This document shows, piece by piece, positions 49,030 to 60,903 of a DNA stretch of 64,000 bases (position 1 is its first letter; each line of letters opens with the position of its first letter). The notes below the pieces were generated by a model. That model searched no databases. It saw nothing but the letters and a program-made list of their open reading frames with translations, and was not told the origin of the DNA. The stretch covers positions 1,445,502 to 1,509,501 of the forward strand of contig JAREIK010000506.1 in NCBI GenBank assembly GCA_029783825.1, read 5' to 3'. This DNA comes from Sapria himalayana (taxonomy: Eukaryota; Streptophyta; Magnoliopsida; Malpighiales; Rafflesiaceae). The position numbers were made by a program, and so were the translations under genes.

Positions 49030-51800
49030 AAAAACTGATCATCAATGGATGAATGTCAGACTAAAATATGAATTTTTGACTAATGAGTTTGTAGAGGGGA
49101 TTGAGGGTTTTGTTGGCTTTGATGAAAAGAACCATGAATTTATGGATGTAATGAAAATAAAATACCCATTTAATGACCATAAATATCAGAATTAGATTTT
49201 TCAAAATGTGAATATAGTGTGATGTCATCTTACAAAAAATTGATTTGTTAGAGATTATTATGTTTGGTATAAACATGTAGAAATAATTGTGTCACAACTA
49301 ACAAAGCATTATATACATAAAAATATTAATTCAAATGTTGTAATGGAAAATGAAAATGGAATATTATTGGTCATTCCTTAAATCCAGATGTCGCTAGCGA
49401 TATCTCAAAATCATCAACAAAATAATTCTATGAAATACTCAATGTATTAGAAGAAGAGGTTTGGTTAGGTAATTTATATGGTCACTCAAAGTAATCTATA
49501 ATGTCCAAAATTTTGAATTACAAGGCAAAATATTATTTTTTTTAGAAAAGGTGATTTGGTGAAATATACAAGTTGTTATCTGAATTGTAATGAAAAAATA
49601 AAGTAATGACAAGTAGCTTTTACAACATAAAGAAGTTAATATGAGATTTGAAATTTCTTATAGAAAAAATACATTGTTCCATTAATGGCTACATAAATAA
49701 TTAGAACAAAGATAGTAAAACAATTACTTATAATTTCTATAACTATCCTCAATATAAAAGATATATTGCATGTAAAAGGTAGAAAATAAATATTCTTCAT
49801 AATAAAATGTATTAATTTTCATTGAATCCTCATCTATAAGGATTATTTTTATTTTAAGCCATTGCTAATGATATGCATTGGCACAAACACCATTTTATTG
49901 AGGAAGACATGACAAAAGTCGAAATGTTAGATTATGATTATGCACGAATGGATTTAGCTATTTGGAAAAATATAGAAACAATGATAACTATTCATGGCTA
50001 GTAATTATTATACCATATAATTTACCATCATGGATGTACATGAAACATAAGTACATGTTCTTATGTATTATCGTGAATAGTCTAAAAAACCCAAACAAAA
50101 TGTTGGATATTTTTCTATAGCCCTTGATTGTGGAGCTAATAACTTTATGAAAGTTTGGTGTGGAAACATATGATATATCTAAAAAACATAACTTTTAAAT
50201 TCAAGTAGTACTTTTGTGGATTATACATAATTCTATAGCATATTTAATATTGTCATGATGAAGTACTATAGTAAAATTAACTTATTCTTAATGCTTGGAG
50301 GAATCTGATGCATTTTTTCAAAGAAAATGAGAAAAGATTTATTGATTTGATAACCATCATAAATTCTTACATATAAAATATCCATTTCAGATAAATATTA
50401 AGGCTTTTAGGAAAAGAAAGATAGTTGTAAAAGGTGCACCACCTTTGAGGTTAGGTATCAAAACATTAAAGGTAATTGAAATATATGGATTCAAAAACAT
50501 TGTACATGTTAAAGTAAATTGCATTAATTAGCAAATTTGGAGGAATTATCACTATGATTGGAAGAAATAAAGAATTTTTTGGGATTTACCATATTGTAAA
50601 ATCAAACTAATAATACACAACTTAGATGTGATACACATCAATAAAAACTTTTTTTGATAATATTTTTAATACTATCAAGAATGCGGAAAAAAAATTAAAA
50701 CATAATGTCAAATCAAGAGAGGATATAAAAGAATTTTATTCATGCCCAGAGTTACATGGGGATGAATCAATGAATAAATTTCTCAAAGCTTGTTATAGTC
50801 TTGACAATGATGTAAAGGAAACTTTGTGTAAATGGTTGATAAAGCTCAGATTCCATAATGGATTTGCATCTAACACGAGAAGATATGTTGATATGAAGAA
50901 GTTTAAGTTATTTATAATAAAAAATCATAACTACCTTGTGTTTATGTAGAGGCTAATTTTCATAGCATTCTGTGAATTATTTCTAGAAAATATTTTGGGA
51001 ATGATTGACTAAAATCAATATTTTTTAAGAATCTCACTTGTAATATCATCACAAAAGAAGATATTGAGTAATTACAAAATAACATATACATAATTATATG
51101 CAGACTTGAGCATATTTTTTCTCATAGCTTCTTAGAATTCATGGAACATCTTTTGATCCACTTGTCTTGTGAATCTATGATAGCAGTATTATACTGCGCA
51201 CATATATATCTTTTTGAACTATGAAGAAGTTACATCTTGCATTGAGTTATATTTATAATCATTTTACACTATCATAGCTTTTTCATGGTATATGATATAC
51301 CTTTTTTGATATTCAAAATAACTTCAATTTTGTTTTTGTAGAATTTATGCTAAAGAATTAAGACAAAAAAATATCATATTGATAATGCTTCCATTAATGC
51401 AAAGCTTGACAATGATTTTGTATTTTTGTTTATAAATGTTATAAGTATACAATATGTCATTATTGCTTCTACAATTTAACATGCAACATTATATAAGTAT
51501 GATTTTATTTTATTTTTTTTAATTAGGCATATTTTATCATCAAATATATATAATAGAAAAATAAATTATATTGCAAAAGGGCTATTACCATAGTTTATAG
51601 ACATATCCCATATATTATATAAATGGATATTTGAAACATAGTTCAAATAGATTTACAAAGAATAGTGGTGTATCCATCAAGGGGTCTAACTCTACTACAT
51701 CTAATATTGATGATGGAAAATATTTTAATTTTAATGATGCTCATGTTTAAGAAGATAATGAGGATGAATATGTAGATGGAGATGTGTTAGAAATTTCCAA
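49030..51800 (+). pseudogene. TNP2-type CACTA transposase pseudogene, CACTA-2
   Basis: Fragments in order: HQWMNVRLKYEFLTNEFVEG near 49040 (transposase-associated domain), MHWHKHHFIEED near 49875, MYMKHKYMFL and NPNKMLDIFL near 50035-50130, FGVETYDISKKHNF near 50155, HHKFLHIKYPFQ near 50355, IFWDLPYCKIKLIIHNLDVI near 50570-50630, and a broken DUF4218-like part near 51110-51180 (FLEFMEHLLIHLSCES). An acidic tail ends near 51810. Dozens of stops and frameshifts make it far more decayed than the CACTA-1 gene. Confidence 0.85.
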
Positions 51801-51997
51801 TGATGAGTAGACATTTATTGACTTTTATGTTTTGGTGTGTTTCTTATTTTGTAACTATTACAAATTGGGTGTTAAATAAAAAAAATTGCATTTGTCAATG
51901 TCAATGTGTTTCTCATTTTGTTTTGATACAATGATTTATTTGTTTCATGTTTTTATTATCTTTATATTTTTTGATGTGTATGTAACTTAAATTAGAT

Positions 51998-54115
51998 ATG
52001 AAAGGTAATAATTCAAGTGGTTGAGGATCTCAATCCATTGGGATGAGTAGATAAAGTCAACTAATAGTTTATGGAGGACAAATTCAACAATTATTCAAAG
52101 GCGACAATAATATAAATATCTCTTTGTATTCTCCTACACATATAGAGGACATGTTGGCATCACCTTATCATGAGACACATATTAATTATCACTGATATTT
52201 TATCTTCATCTCATTTTACACTAGAAGGTATTGTTTACTTCGTCCCACCTATCTTGGGAGGTACAAGCATCATTAGTACTATAGCATCGATAATTGCTAA
52301 ATATTCATAATTCATTGTTTGCATGCAAAGTTATGAGAAAATCTTCATTTAGCCCACAATTGACAATAAATAGAACATACCTTTCATAAATTTACTAAAT
52401 ACATGCATTATCATTTTTCATTCTTTTTATTTGTAAAAAATTTAAAGTACAACTTTGCATGAAAATATAAATAAATTATTATGGTTAAAATATGATAATT
52501 TTAATTAATAACAAACTATGAAGTTGTCATTGATCCAACATTACAATTGAGAATTAAAATAATATTTGCATTTTGAAGTTTTGGATAAATAATCAAAAAG
52601 AATAAAATATTAACTTAGTCACATTAATATGGGTGTATTTCATTTGTATGTATATGTACGTGTTAATATTATATTACTTATAGGTTTATTCTTTTTACTT
52701 TTCATACAACCTAAAAGATATTTAAGGAGAAACTAATTGTAGAGGGTATAAAGTGGAGCAAAGTGCTCCTAAATATAAAAGAATAGTATATAGAAGAATC
52801 TGAAGTATAATTTTATTGCATTTACTAATTTGTGAAATTATTTGTTTATGAAACACTGAAAAAAAAGCTTCACAATGCATTGTCGTTTTCTTTTGTTTTT
52901 TGCAAAAAAAAATATAAATGGAATAATACTTTGTTGATCTCTATGAAGGTTAATGGAAACATATTGCCAGTGTTAGATACAATGCCAATTTTGGAAAATA
53001 GAAAAAAATATATGGTAAAGATGCAAAGCCAAATAATGTTCCCCTTCATGCTTGGATAAAAATGGTGGGAATACTAGAATAATGAGGAGTTCAAGTCCTT
53101 ATTCCAGATGATATCACAAAATACTATTTCCCTTCCTACTTGGATAAAAAGAGTGGGAATACTAGTATAGTGAGGAGTTCAAGGCTGTGTCCTAGATGAC
53201 ATCACAAAATCCTTAATCATATAAAGTAGGGAAAGATCATGACCTTTCAAATATTTTGGATGTTCAAAGGAAACCTACTAACATTCAGTAGATTTAGTAA
53301 AATTAATTTTTCTAATTTATTATGATTTGAACTTGTGAATGCAAACAATAATAAATTTATGACAATGTATCATATACATCATTAGTAACTAGTATTTATT
53401 TTTAGGAGGCTGAGTTGGGATATCCACTAATACTATTTGATATATTCAAACAAATGTACAAGAAGAATGATGGATCATTTATAGACAAGCGGTCAAATGA
53501 TATTTATGTGAGTTTGATGTGCTAGTATAAAGTTTATCTAAATATGGTAATGATGAGTTGTGTTATATTGTAACAATTGTATGAAGCTATGAATAATATA
53601 GTTGTCATTACTTCATAATTGATAGATCCTTCTATAGAGATGCCAATAATTATTGATGCATATATTTACCTCCAGGCTATTGGAGTGGAGCTAAAAAAAT
53701 AGTGAGTGCATAGTCTTGGTATCTATGCATCTACATGTTATCTAGGTTCTATTTGGAGTTCTTTATCATCATCTTTCAATTATAATAATTTCATTAAAGA
53801 ACTATTGCATGATGAGATGTAGGAAATTCATGATACTTTGCAAGGAAAAAAATGAGAAGATGCAACAAAAGAATAAAGAGAAATTAAAGAAAATTGAAGC
53901 AATGAAAAAAAGAGAGAGAAAGAATAAAAAGAAAGAAATAAAGAATGAAAAAAGATGATGAAATAATGAAAATAGAGAAAATGCAACATAAGATTTTAAA
54001 GATAGAGAAAATAATATGCAAGTTGAAAGAGAATTCATCTCCTTTTCATCATTCTAAAAAAGATTCATCCAGATCTCTTGAAAATAATACTCATCTTGAA
54101 AATGACTCATAGTTG
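51998..54115 (+). pseudogene. Second gene region of CACTA-2
   Basis: It begins MKGNNSSG near 51998, in the same position as the Gly-rich start of the second CACTA-1 gene. The 3' part (53815-54110) is very purine-rich and would encode a Lys/Glu-rich coiled coil (KKIEAMKKRERKNKKKEIK). Stops are frequent, and family assignment rests mainly on position. A tandem duplication of about 88 bp lies at 53038-53212 within it. Confidence 0.5.
53038..53212. repeat. Two-copy tandem repeat, ~88-bp unit
   Basis: The units at about 53038-53125 and 53126-53212 both run from TTCCC.TTC..CTTGGATAAAAA through GTGGGAATACTAG.ATA.TGAGGAGTTCAAG to GATGA.ATCACAAAAT. Confidence 0.85.
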
Positions 54116-54779
54116 TTTATTATATTGTGGTATTACTTTTTTCAATAAAAATTTTTGAGCTGAACTTTTTTTTTGTGTTATTATGTTTTGATGTTATTAA
54201 TGTCTAATAGAATTGTTGAATTTTGATGTGTGTCATTTGATGTGTTATTCTATAGTAAATTTTATGTGAATGTCATTGGATAAATAATGTGCATGTACTT
54301 ACAAGATTATAGAACATATGCTTTTTTATGTATTTGCATATTGTATACAACATACAATACCTACAATGAATGTGATATGTTCATGTTGCAAAACATAAAA
54401 ATGGAAAATGGTATTTCAAAATCCATTTCTAATTTAGAAATGGATCATGCATTTCTATTCTATTCCATCACTATTTTAGTATCAGAATATAAATGGAATT
54501 TGAGATCCTATTTTTGTCGGTGTAATTAGAAATATAAAATTTTAGTCGTGCATATTAAAAATATCCAGTCATTTTCTATTTCTAAAATTTAGAAAGGAGT
54601 ATTTTATAAATAGAATCTTTCCATTTTTATTGAGGTCGATATTTCAACATTATGACGAAATTAGAAATAAATATGACCATTTCTAATTTGATTCTTTCTT
54701 GTAGTAATAATATGTGTATATATATTATGCATATAATGCATATACAAATTATATATAAACAATTTATATGCACATACAT

Positions 54780-55640
54780 AGTGTTTATCTAGACAATGTG
54801 TATACACAATGTGTATAGATATTGTCTATCACATAGTGTATACACAATGTGTATAGATATTGTCTATCACATAGTGTATACACAATGTGTATATCTTGAT
54901 ATAGACATAGTGTGCATATACAGTGAGCATGTGGACATTTTACTTTCACAATATTTTTACCTACAATGTATATATAAAGGTAATGTCAAATATACAAGGT
55001 TCCCATTTTACATAAGATTTAGAAGAATTTAATATCTTGACAAACTTATTATCCTTAAAATTGAAGAGATTGCATCTAATAAGTCATAGACTTAAAACAT
55101 ATTATCCTAAAAAACAAAAGTAATTATTATCATATTAAGACATGACCTTTTATCCATAATGTATTTTTATATTGTTTATATTGTGTTTATACATAGCATG
55201 CACATATATATATTGTAAAGACACACTATGTATAGAAAGTGTCTATCTATGCAGTGTGTGGACAACATATCTACATTACCCATATACATTGTATGTGCAA
55301 AGTAAATAGATTGTATAGATATACAAAGCAAATATATTATGCATATATGTATGTGTGTATCTATGTATATATTTTATATATAAAATTTTGAAAAAACATT
55401 TTAATTTTTTTTTGGTTTTTTACATGTGACATGCTCTTGACTCGTGTATATTTTTTTTTAAAATGCCATTGTCCATGGATGGGCGAGTGGTATTTTGAGG
55501 TTGATAAATTTTAGTGCATAGAATTATACATATTTTTTAGATTTAGTATATCAAACCATAAACAAAAAATAAATTGGGTTTAAAACAATAAATATTTTTT
55601 ATATGAGGTATCAAGACATAATTTTACCATTTTTTATGAT
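54780..55640. repeat. Repeat family R, copy R1 (partial), with a 38-bp minisatellite
   Basis: 54801-54895 holds two and a half perfect copies of a 38-bp unit starting TATACACAATGTGTATAGAT. Related ATGTGTATA and ACACAATGTG words recur to 55380. The stretch 55380-55570 (long T runs, then TATTTTGAGGTTGATAAATT and ATATCAAACCATAAAC) matches 58500-58690 and 59400-59570. This is the 3' half of repeat R. Confidence 0.65.
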
Positions 55641-56339
55641 ACTTCTCAAATTGTCAAACATTACCATGATTAGTAACATTTTTGATGATGCTCACCTAGA
55701 CTTTTTTATAATCAGTACCATTTTTTATTAGACAATTATATTTTAATAATATGTTCAAAAAAAAAGAACATAAAATTAATATTTTTATTTTTAGCATATC
55801 GAGAGATAAATGATTCCCAAAAAGTGCATTAAACTAGTAATCACTCAAACCCTACATGAAATACCCTTTTCTACTATATGTCATCTCAAGTGTATTTTTC
55901 ATGTCACATTAACATACCATAAAACAAAAAATATATTTACATGGATACAAATCATTTTAAAAAAAGAAAAGAATCACATGTGTGTGTGTGTGTTGGGGGT
56001 TGGACGTTCAAAACATGGTTTATCCAAAACCACAAAATATCAAACATAAAATTTGGTTATATAAACCATGGAAGTAAAAATTAAAATAACTTAAAAATGA
56101 AAATTCACAATTTAATAATTCTGAAAAAATCAAATATTGTGAAAAATAAAGTCAAAGATATAATAATATTAAAACGAACAAACTATGCTAAGGACTTATT
56201 CACATAAGTCCAGAAAGTACATAATAACCAAAATTATATTTTAGACTAAAATATATTTGTTATGATATAAAATCCTAAAAATCTAAAATCTAGTATAAAC
56301 ACATAAATCTGAAATTTGGGATAAATACTCTAGATCTTT
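55641..56339. other. Spacer, no gene
   Basis: AT-rich sequence with a short (TG) run at 55979-55992. The open frame at 55810-56049 matches nothing I recognise. Confidence 0.5.
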
Positions 56340-57530
56340 TTTTGTGTTATTTTTTAGGTGATAGAGTTGGTGCATCAAATTTATAGCTCAGAATCAACAA
56401 AGTGGTTTCATCTTAATTATTAGACCAAAGAAGATATTTTGTCCATAATTTTTTGAATATTCAAATGTTGCCTAAGCTTCAATTTCTCATTAGCACACAA
56501 TCTTGCATGCAAATAAAAACAAACAAAATAACATCCACACTATGAAATACACATCACACACTTTGGATAATCAAAAAGTAGTTATATAATATGCACTCAC
56601 CAAAAATTATAAACTAACAGTAATACACACACTATACATTATATAAATACTAGTTTATATAATCCACATACACATATGCACAAACTATAACCCAACAATT
56701 AATTTATTTAGTGAATATATTAATATGGAACCCAATGCACAAAAAGGTGAATAGGAAAGAAAAACTTAGCTTCGAATATATTATATCTCACTCGAACTAA
56801 TGGGTAGCCAAGAGAGAGAAGCGAGGGGGAGCCAAAAGGGCCAGACAAAAATGTCTGGCCAAAAATGAATCCTTGAAGCTTATATAACATGTAAAATCGA
56901 AGAAGAAAAAAAACATGTGACTTATGTAACCTACAAAAACTAGCATGAAAAAAAAGCACAAGCCCTCTATATTGTGTGTTTTTTTTTGTTGGTTTTAGTA
57001 AAATATGATGGGGGCACTCCCCCATCCAAGATGGCACCACTTGTGCCCATTGTGAAAATTGGAATATTCCTATTTTCACAACTTTTTATTTTTTATTTTT
57101 TAAAAAAATAGAAAAAGGAATTTTATCACATGTTCTTAGTGTATCCTACATCATACTTTCACAACTCCCCCTTTGCTTTAGGTGGGGAGAAAAATACAAT
57201 AAATTTAAAAAAATTAAACTTTGTTGATGATAATGATTTCATGAATATTTATATGATATTTTTATGTGTATTTTTCAAGTTCAACTAATTTTAAATCTAA
57301 CATTTCATGTCAAGTAATATATAAAATCTCACTGAACTAATGGATAGCCGAGAGAGAGAAGAGAAGGGAGAGCCAAAAAATAAAATATTTGTATTTTTTT
57401 ATTTTTTATTTTTTGGAAAATAGAATATGATATTTTATCTCACATCCTTGGTCTACCATGCTCCATACTTTCAGAGAAACAAAATAACAAAAAAAAACAA
57501 TGTTCTACCCAACTTAGGCATAATCAATAT
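56340..57530 (-). mobile_element. Internally deleted Ty1-copia remnant (LTR fragments)
   Basis: 56340-56530 matches 45450-45660, and 57000-57180 matches both copia LTR-like segments. A tract near 57165-57190 (TCCCCCTTTGC then GGTGGGGAGA) parallels the polypurine tract near 34131-34170. 57190-57310 matches 34190-34310, the untranslated 3' internal sequence next to the copia gene. Then 57316-57530 repeats LTR sequence seen at 56783-57170 (ACTAATGG.TAGCC.AGAGAG). The order LTR, polypurine tract, short internal, partial LTR suggests an element that lost all its genes, in the same orientation as the split copia. Confidence 0.55.
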
Positions 57531-57709
57531 ATATATATGTGTGTGTGTGTGTGTAAAGTATATATATATATATTATAAATATATACACAACAAATATATT
57601 TTCTAGGGAGGAAAAAAGAGAGTCTAAATGGAAATGGATGTGGTTTAAGGAACAATAATTCCTTTCTTCTGTTGAATAATGAAAATATAGTTGTTAGGAA
57701 TTGGATGAG

Positions 57710-58160
57710 TGAAGTTTTTTAAAAACAAATATATATTCCAATACTTGAAAAAAATGGGCATCATATTGTTTCATAACATATGATAATTTTTTTTGAGAAA
57801 ATTAAATTTTTATACCTGAATTAAAAAATATTTATGATTTAAAATTGAATTTGTTATTTGTATTTTTGTGTATCAAATAAAAAAAAATTGCATTGTTTAC
57901 AGCACTGAAATCCATCAACTCAAAAATAACATCTCTTGCTCTTCTACATCATCATTATAAAAAGTAAATATCAATATGCAGCATGTAAAAAAACAAAAAA
58001 ACAAAATATTTTTCACAAAAATCTATATATATACTATGTGTATATAAATGCAACACACACACACACACACACACATGTGTGTGTGTGTGTGTTTAAAAAA
58101 TGATTTTGATTGTGATTATTCATGTATATATGCATCATGTATATATACTATGTATGTTTA

Positions 58161-58205
<45 letters not shown>

Positions 58206-58700
58206 CACACACACAATAACTATGTATTCACAATGTAAAAGCTAAATATATAGACACAATGTGTAGATACATAGTGTATCTACACAATGTGTTCATTAAT
58301 AGCATTAAGTGTATACAAACATTGTGTATAGATAGTGTCTATACAAAGTGAGTATATAGACATTTTATATACACAATATATAAATATATATATTTTAAAT
58401 ATACATAGTATATATATTATGAATACACATACACACACATTGACACCAAGAAACATTTTCAAATATATGTATATATATAGTAGTGTGTGTGTATATAAAG
58501 AGATCTTCGAACAAGTTTTATTTTGTTTTATTTTGCTTGTTTTTGCTTGTGAGTTGTAACAAAATGATGTGTATTTTTTAAAATATTGATAAGAACATGA
58601 GAGGATTATTTTGGATTTAATTAGAACATGAGGAGAAATTTGAAATTGATGAATTTCAATGCACCAAATCATAAACATTTTTTGATTTAACATATCTAAA
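57710..58700. repeat. Repeat family R, copy R2
   Basis: It runs from GAAGTTTTTTAAAAACAAAT through TCATTATAAAAAGTAAAT and a long microsatellite block (58050-58215) to AATCATAAACATTTTTTGAT. It is followed almost directly by copy R3 in the same orientation. No open frame in it is meaningful. Confidence 0.75.
58059..58092. repeat. Perfect (CA)/(TG) palindrome
   Basis: A run of AC dinucleotides meets a run of GT dinucleotides at 58075/58076, giving arms of 17 bases that could form a hairpin or cruciform. A (TA) run and a further (CA) run follow at 58163-58215. Confidence 0.95.
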
Positions 58701-58764
58701 CATAATTAGTTATGCACATTTGATGATATTTACTTGTACTCTTTCATTATTAGTAACTATTAGG

Positions 58765-59570
58765 AATGGAGAGTTTTTTGAAAAACAAATATTTCAATAT
58801 TTGAATTTAGACAAATATATTTGAAAAAAAAAAGTTCATCATAGTATTACATAACATATGACAATTGTTTTTTGGAAAATTATGCTCTTGTACCCCAAAC
58901 TAAAATTATTAAGGATTTGGAACCCTAACATTTTTTGTTGATGTTTTTGTACCGCAAATTGAATAATATCTATAGTTTGGTACATATAAATTCATTAACT
59001 CTAAAATATCTCTATCTTATCCACATCATCATTATAAATAAGTACATACAATGAAGCAACATGAAAAAAAACAACATAATTTTTATCAAGAATCTATATA
59101 TACTATTGTGTATATAGATAATATATATATATATATATTCGTGCATGTGTGTGTGTGTGTATTATAGGTATGTATATAATGTGTATATACACTATTTAGA
59201 CATAATGTGTATACACACTATCTCTACATAGCATGAAAATACACTTATATATATTGTATTGATATGATGTGTATAGATAGTGGTGTATGAATAGTATATA
59301 TACATCCTACAAAGACTATATATGCAAAGTGTGTGTATACTATAAATATACATTATATATATATATATTGCGTGTATATATACATGGTAATATATATTCA
59401 TATATCTTTTTTAAAAAGTTTTATTTTGTTTTTTTTTTCATTTTTGTACCCATTACATGCTAGAGTGTATTTTTTTTAATATTGACATGGAATAGATATG
59501 AGTATTTTGAGATTCGATGAATTTTAATATACCAAATCATAAATATTTTTTAGTTTTGTGCACAAGATTA
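58765..59570. repeat. Repeat family R, copy R3
   Basis: It begins AGAGTTTTTTGAAAAACAAA and carries CTTATCCACATCATCATTAT, then GTGTATATACAC-type words at 59100-59390, and ends AATCATAAATATTTTTTAG. It is tandem with R2 and has a shorter microsatellite block. Confidence 0.75.
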
Positions 59571-60312
59571 TAAATAAAAAAAAATTGAGTCCATGTTGTA
59601 ATTCATGTAATATTTCAATTTATAGTCATTTATTTAAATTAATATTTTGGACTCGCACATGCATGGTAGTGTCATATTTTTTTTTTATTTTTTTATTTGT
59701 TATTTTTTTTGAAAATCTAATCAAAATATGCAAAATGACAGAATTGCATAAGTGTCATAATGAAGATGAGTTTTTCATTTTTATGGCATCTCTTCTTATC
59801 TCTCATTTCTTTCTTCATCTTCTCCCCTAAAGCAAAATTCTTTGAAAAAGTACTTCTTCAAAGCAAAACCCTAACATTTTGTATTAGGGATATCAATCTA
59901 GAAGTCTAATAATCCTTTTTTTTTTCTTCTTCCTCTAATACAATTCTTCCTTCTTTTAAACTTTATCAGGGTCTTCAAAATCTCTTTCACATTGATGATA
60001 CTTGAACTCGATCTTGTAGATCTAAGTTGGAAGTGAAGATAACACATATAAATCAACATAGATTTGTAAGATTTGAAAGAAAGTCACATTTTGTTAAAAT
60101 CAAAGTTGTTTAAACAAATCCTAACCTAGATTCCCAAATTTGAAACCAAAACCTCAAATTTGGATTCCAAGCCAACGTGTTCCTTAAATTTCTTTAGTAC
60201 AAGTATTGGTTATACATTGATTCCACTTTTTGAGAGAGAAAACTATTATTTCTAGAGTGTGAAGATAAAGACCCTTTTTATGTCACAAGATGTTTAGAGA
60301 TGGTCAGATATG
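59571..60312. other. Spacer, no gene recognised
   Basis: T-rich and pyrimidine-rich sequence with CTTCTTCCTC-type stretches and an AAACCCTAACATTTT motif at 59865. Short open frames only. Confidence 0.5.
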
Positions 60313-60320
60313 AGTTTAAT

Positions 60321-60838
60321 TAGAGGTGTTAAACGGAAAGTGCCAGGCAGGCATGACCCATTTTTAGCTAGCCCGACCCATTTTTAGCCGGCCCGACCAT
60401 GCTTTCGTGCTGGGCCAGGCACGACATGGTTTTGCGGAGGTTAGCTCGGCACGGGGCCGCGGCACGAATCCTCTAGGTTCGGCCCGATCGGGCCGAACTC
60501 CTAATATAAAAAAAATTAGGGGTTCGGCTGTGCGCCGCACCGCCACCGCAGGCCAAACCCCTAATTTAAAAAAAATTAGGGTTTTGGCACGGGTCATCGT
60601 GCCGCCGCCTTGCCCGAAACCCTAATTTAAAAAAAATTCGATTTCTCGGCTCATGCCGAGGTACCATGCCTACCGGTCATAGTACCGTGCCAGGCCAAGC
60701 CCGACACAAGGCCTGGTTGGCCTCGGCACAGCACACATGATTGGTGCCGTGGTTCAGACATGGTACGAGCCCGGGCACGGCCGAATCGTGCCATGCCTCG
60801 TGCCGGACCAGGCTGGCCCAGCCCAGTTGACACCTCTA
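60321..60838. mobile_element. Short non-autonomous hAT element, subfamily I (inverted)
   Basis: This 518-bp element has ends TAGAGGTGTTAAACGG and, inverted, TAGAGGTGTCAACTGGGC. A perfect 8-bp target duplication, AGTTTAAT, lies at 60313-60320 and 60839-60846. Three spaced CCCTAATTTAAAAAAAATTAG-type palindromes, two of them reading AAACCCTAA or AAACCCCTAA, occur at 60500-60635. The interior matches 3246-3737 in the opposite orientation. This is the only short hAT outside the left cluster. Confidence 0.95.
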
Positions 60839-60903
60839 AGTTTAATGAACCAGCTGAGATGTCATCCTTGGATTGGAGAACACACAAAAAATATAGGTGA
60901 AAG

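Larger units (their letters stand above)
46512..54706 (+). mobile_element. CACTA (En/Spm) element 2, 8.2 kb, decayed
   Basis: Both ends read TACTACAAGAAA when oriented inwards, one base from the canonical CACTACAAGAAA. The target duplication is ATA at 46509-46511 and 54707-54709. Both subterminal regions (46530-47060 and 54400-54700) are packed with TTAGAAATGAAA and TTTCATTTCTAA words in both orientations. Inside are a badly decayed TNP2-type transposase and a second gene region, both on the plus strand, plus a solo LTR at 47068-47646. Its terminal and subterminal sequences differ from CACTA-1, so it belongs to a different family. Sequence from 47652 to about 49020 is AT-rich with no gene seen. 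Confidence 0.9.

Noticed and set aside
52832..53059. Plus-strand frame of 75 residues with Lys-rich start
   Set aside because: Inside decayed CACTA-2 sequence and partly in a tandem repeat; no domain seen.
56720..57079. Minus-strand frame of 119 residues
   Set aside because: Falls within copia LTR-like sequence; no known domain, and other copies do not keep it open.
58048..58245. Open frame rich in His-Thr and Tyr-Ile
   Set aside because: Translation of a CA/TG/TA microsatellite.
60500..60635. Possible interstitial telomere
   Set aside because: The AAACCCTAA motifs are spaced tens of bases apart inside a transposon with its own target duplication; there is no tandem TTTAGGG array.
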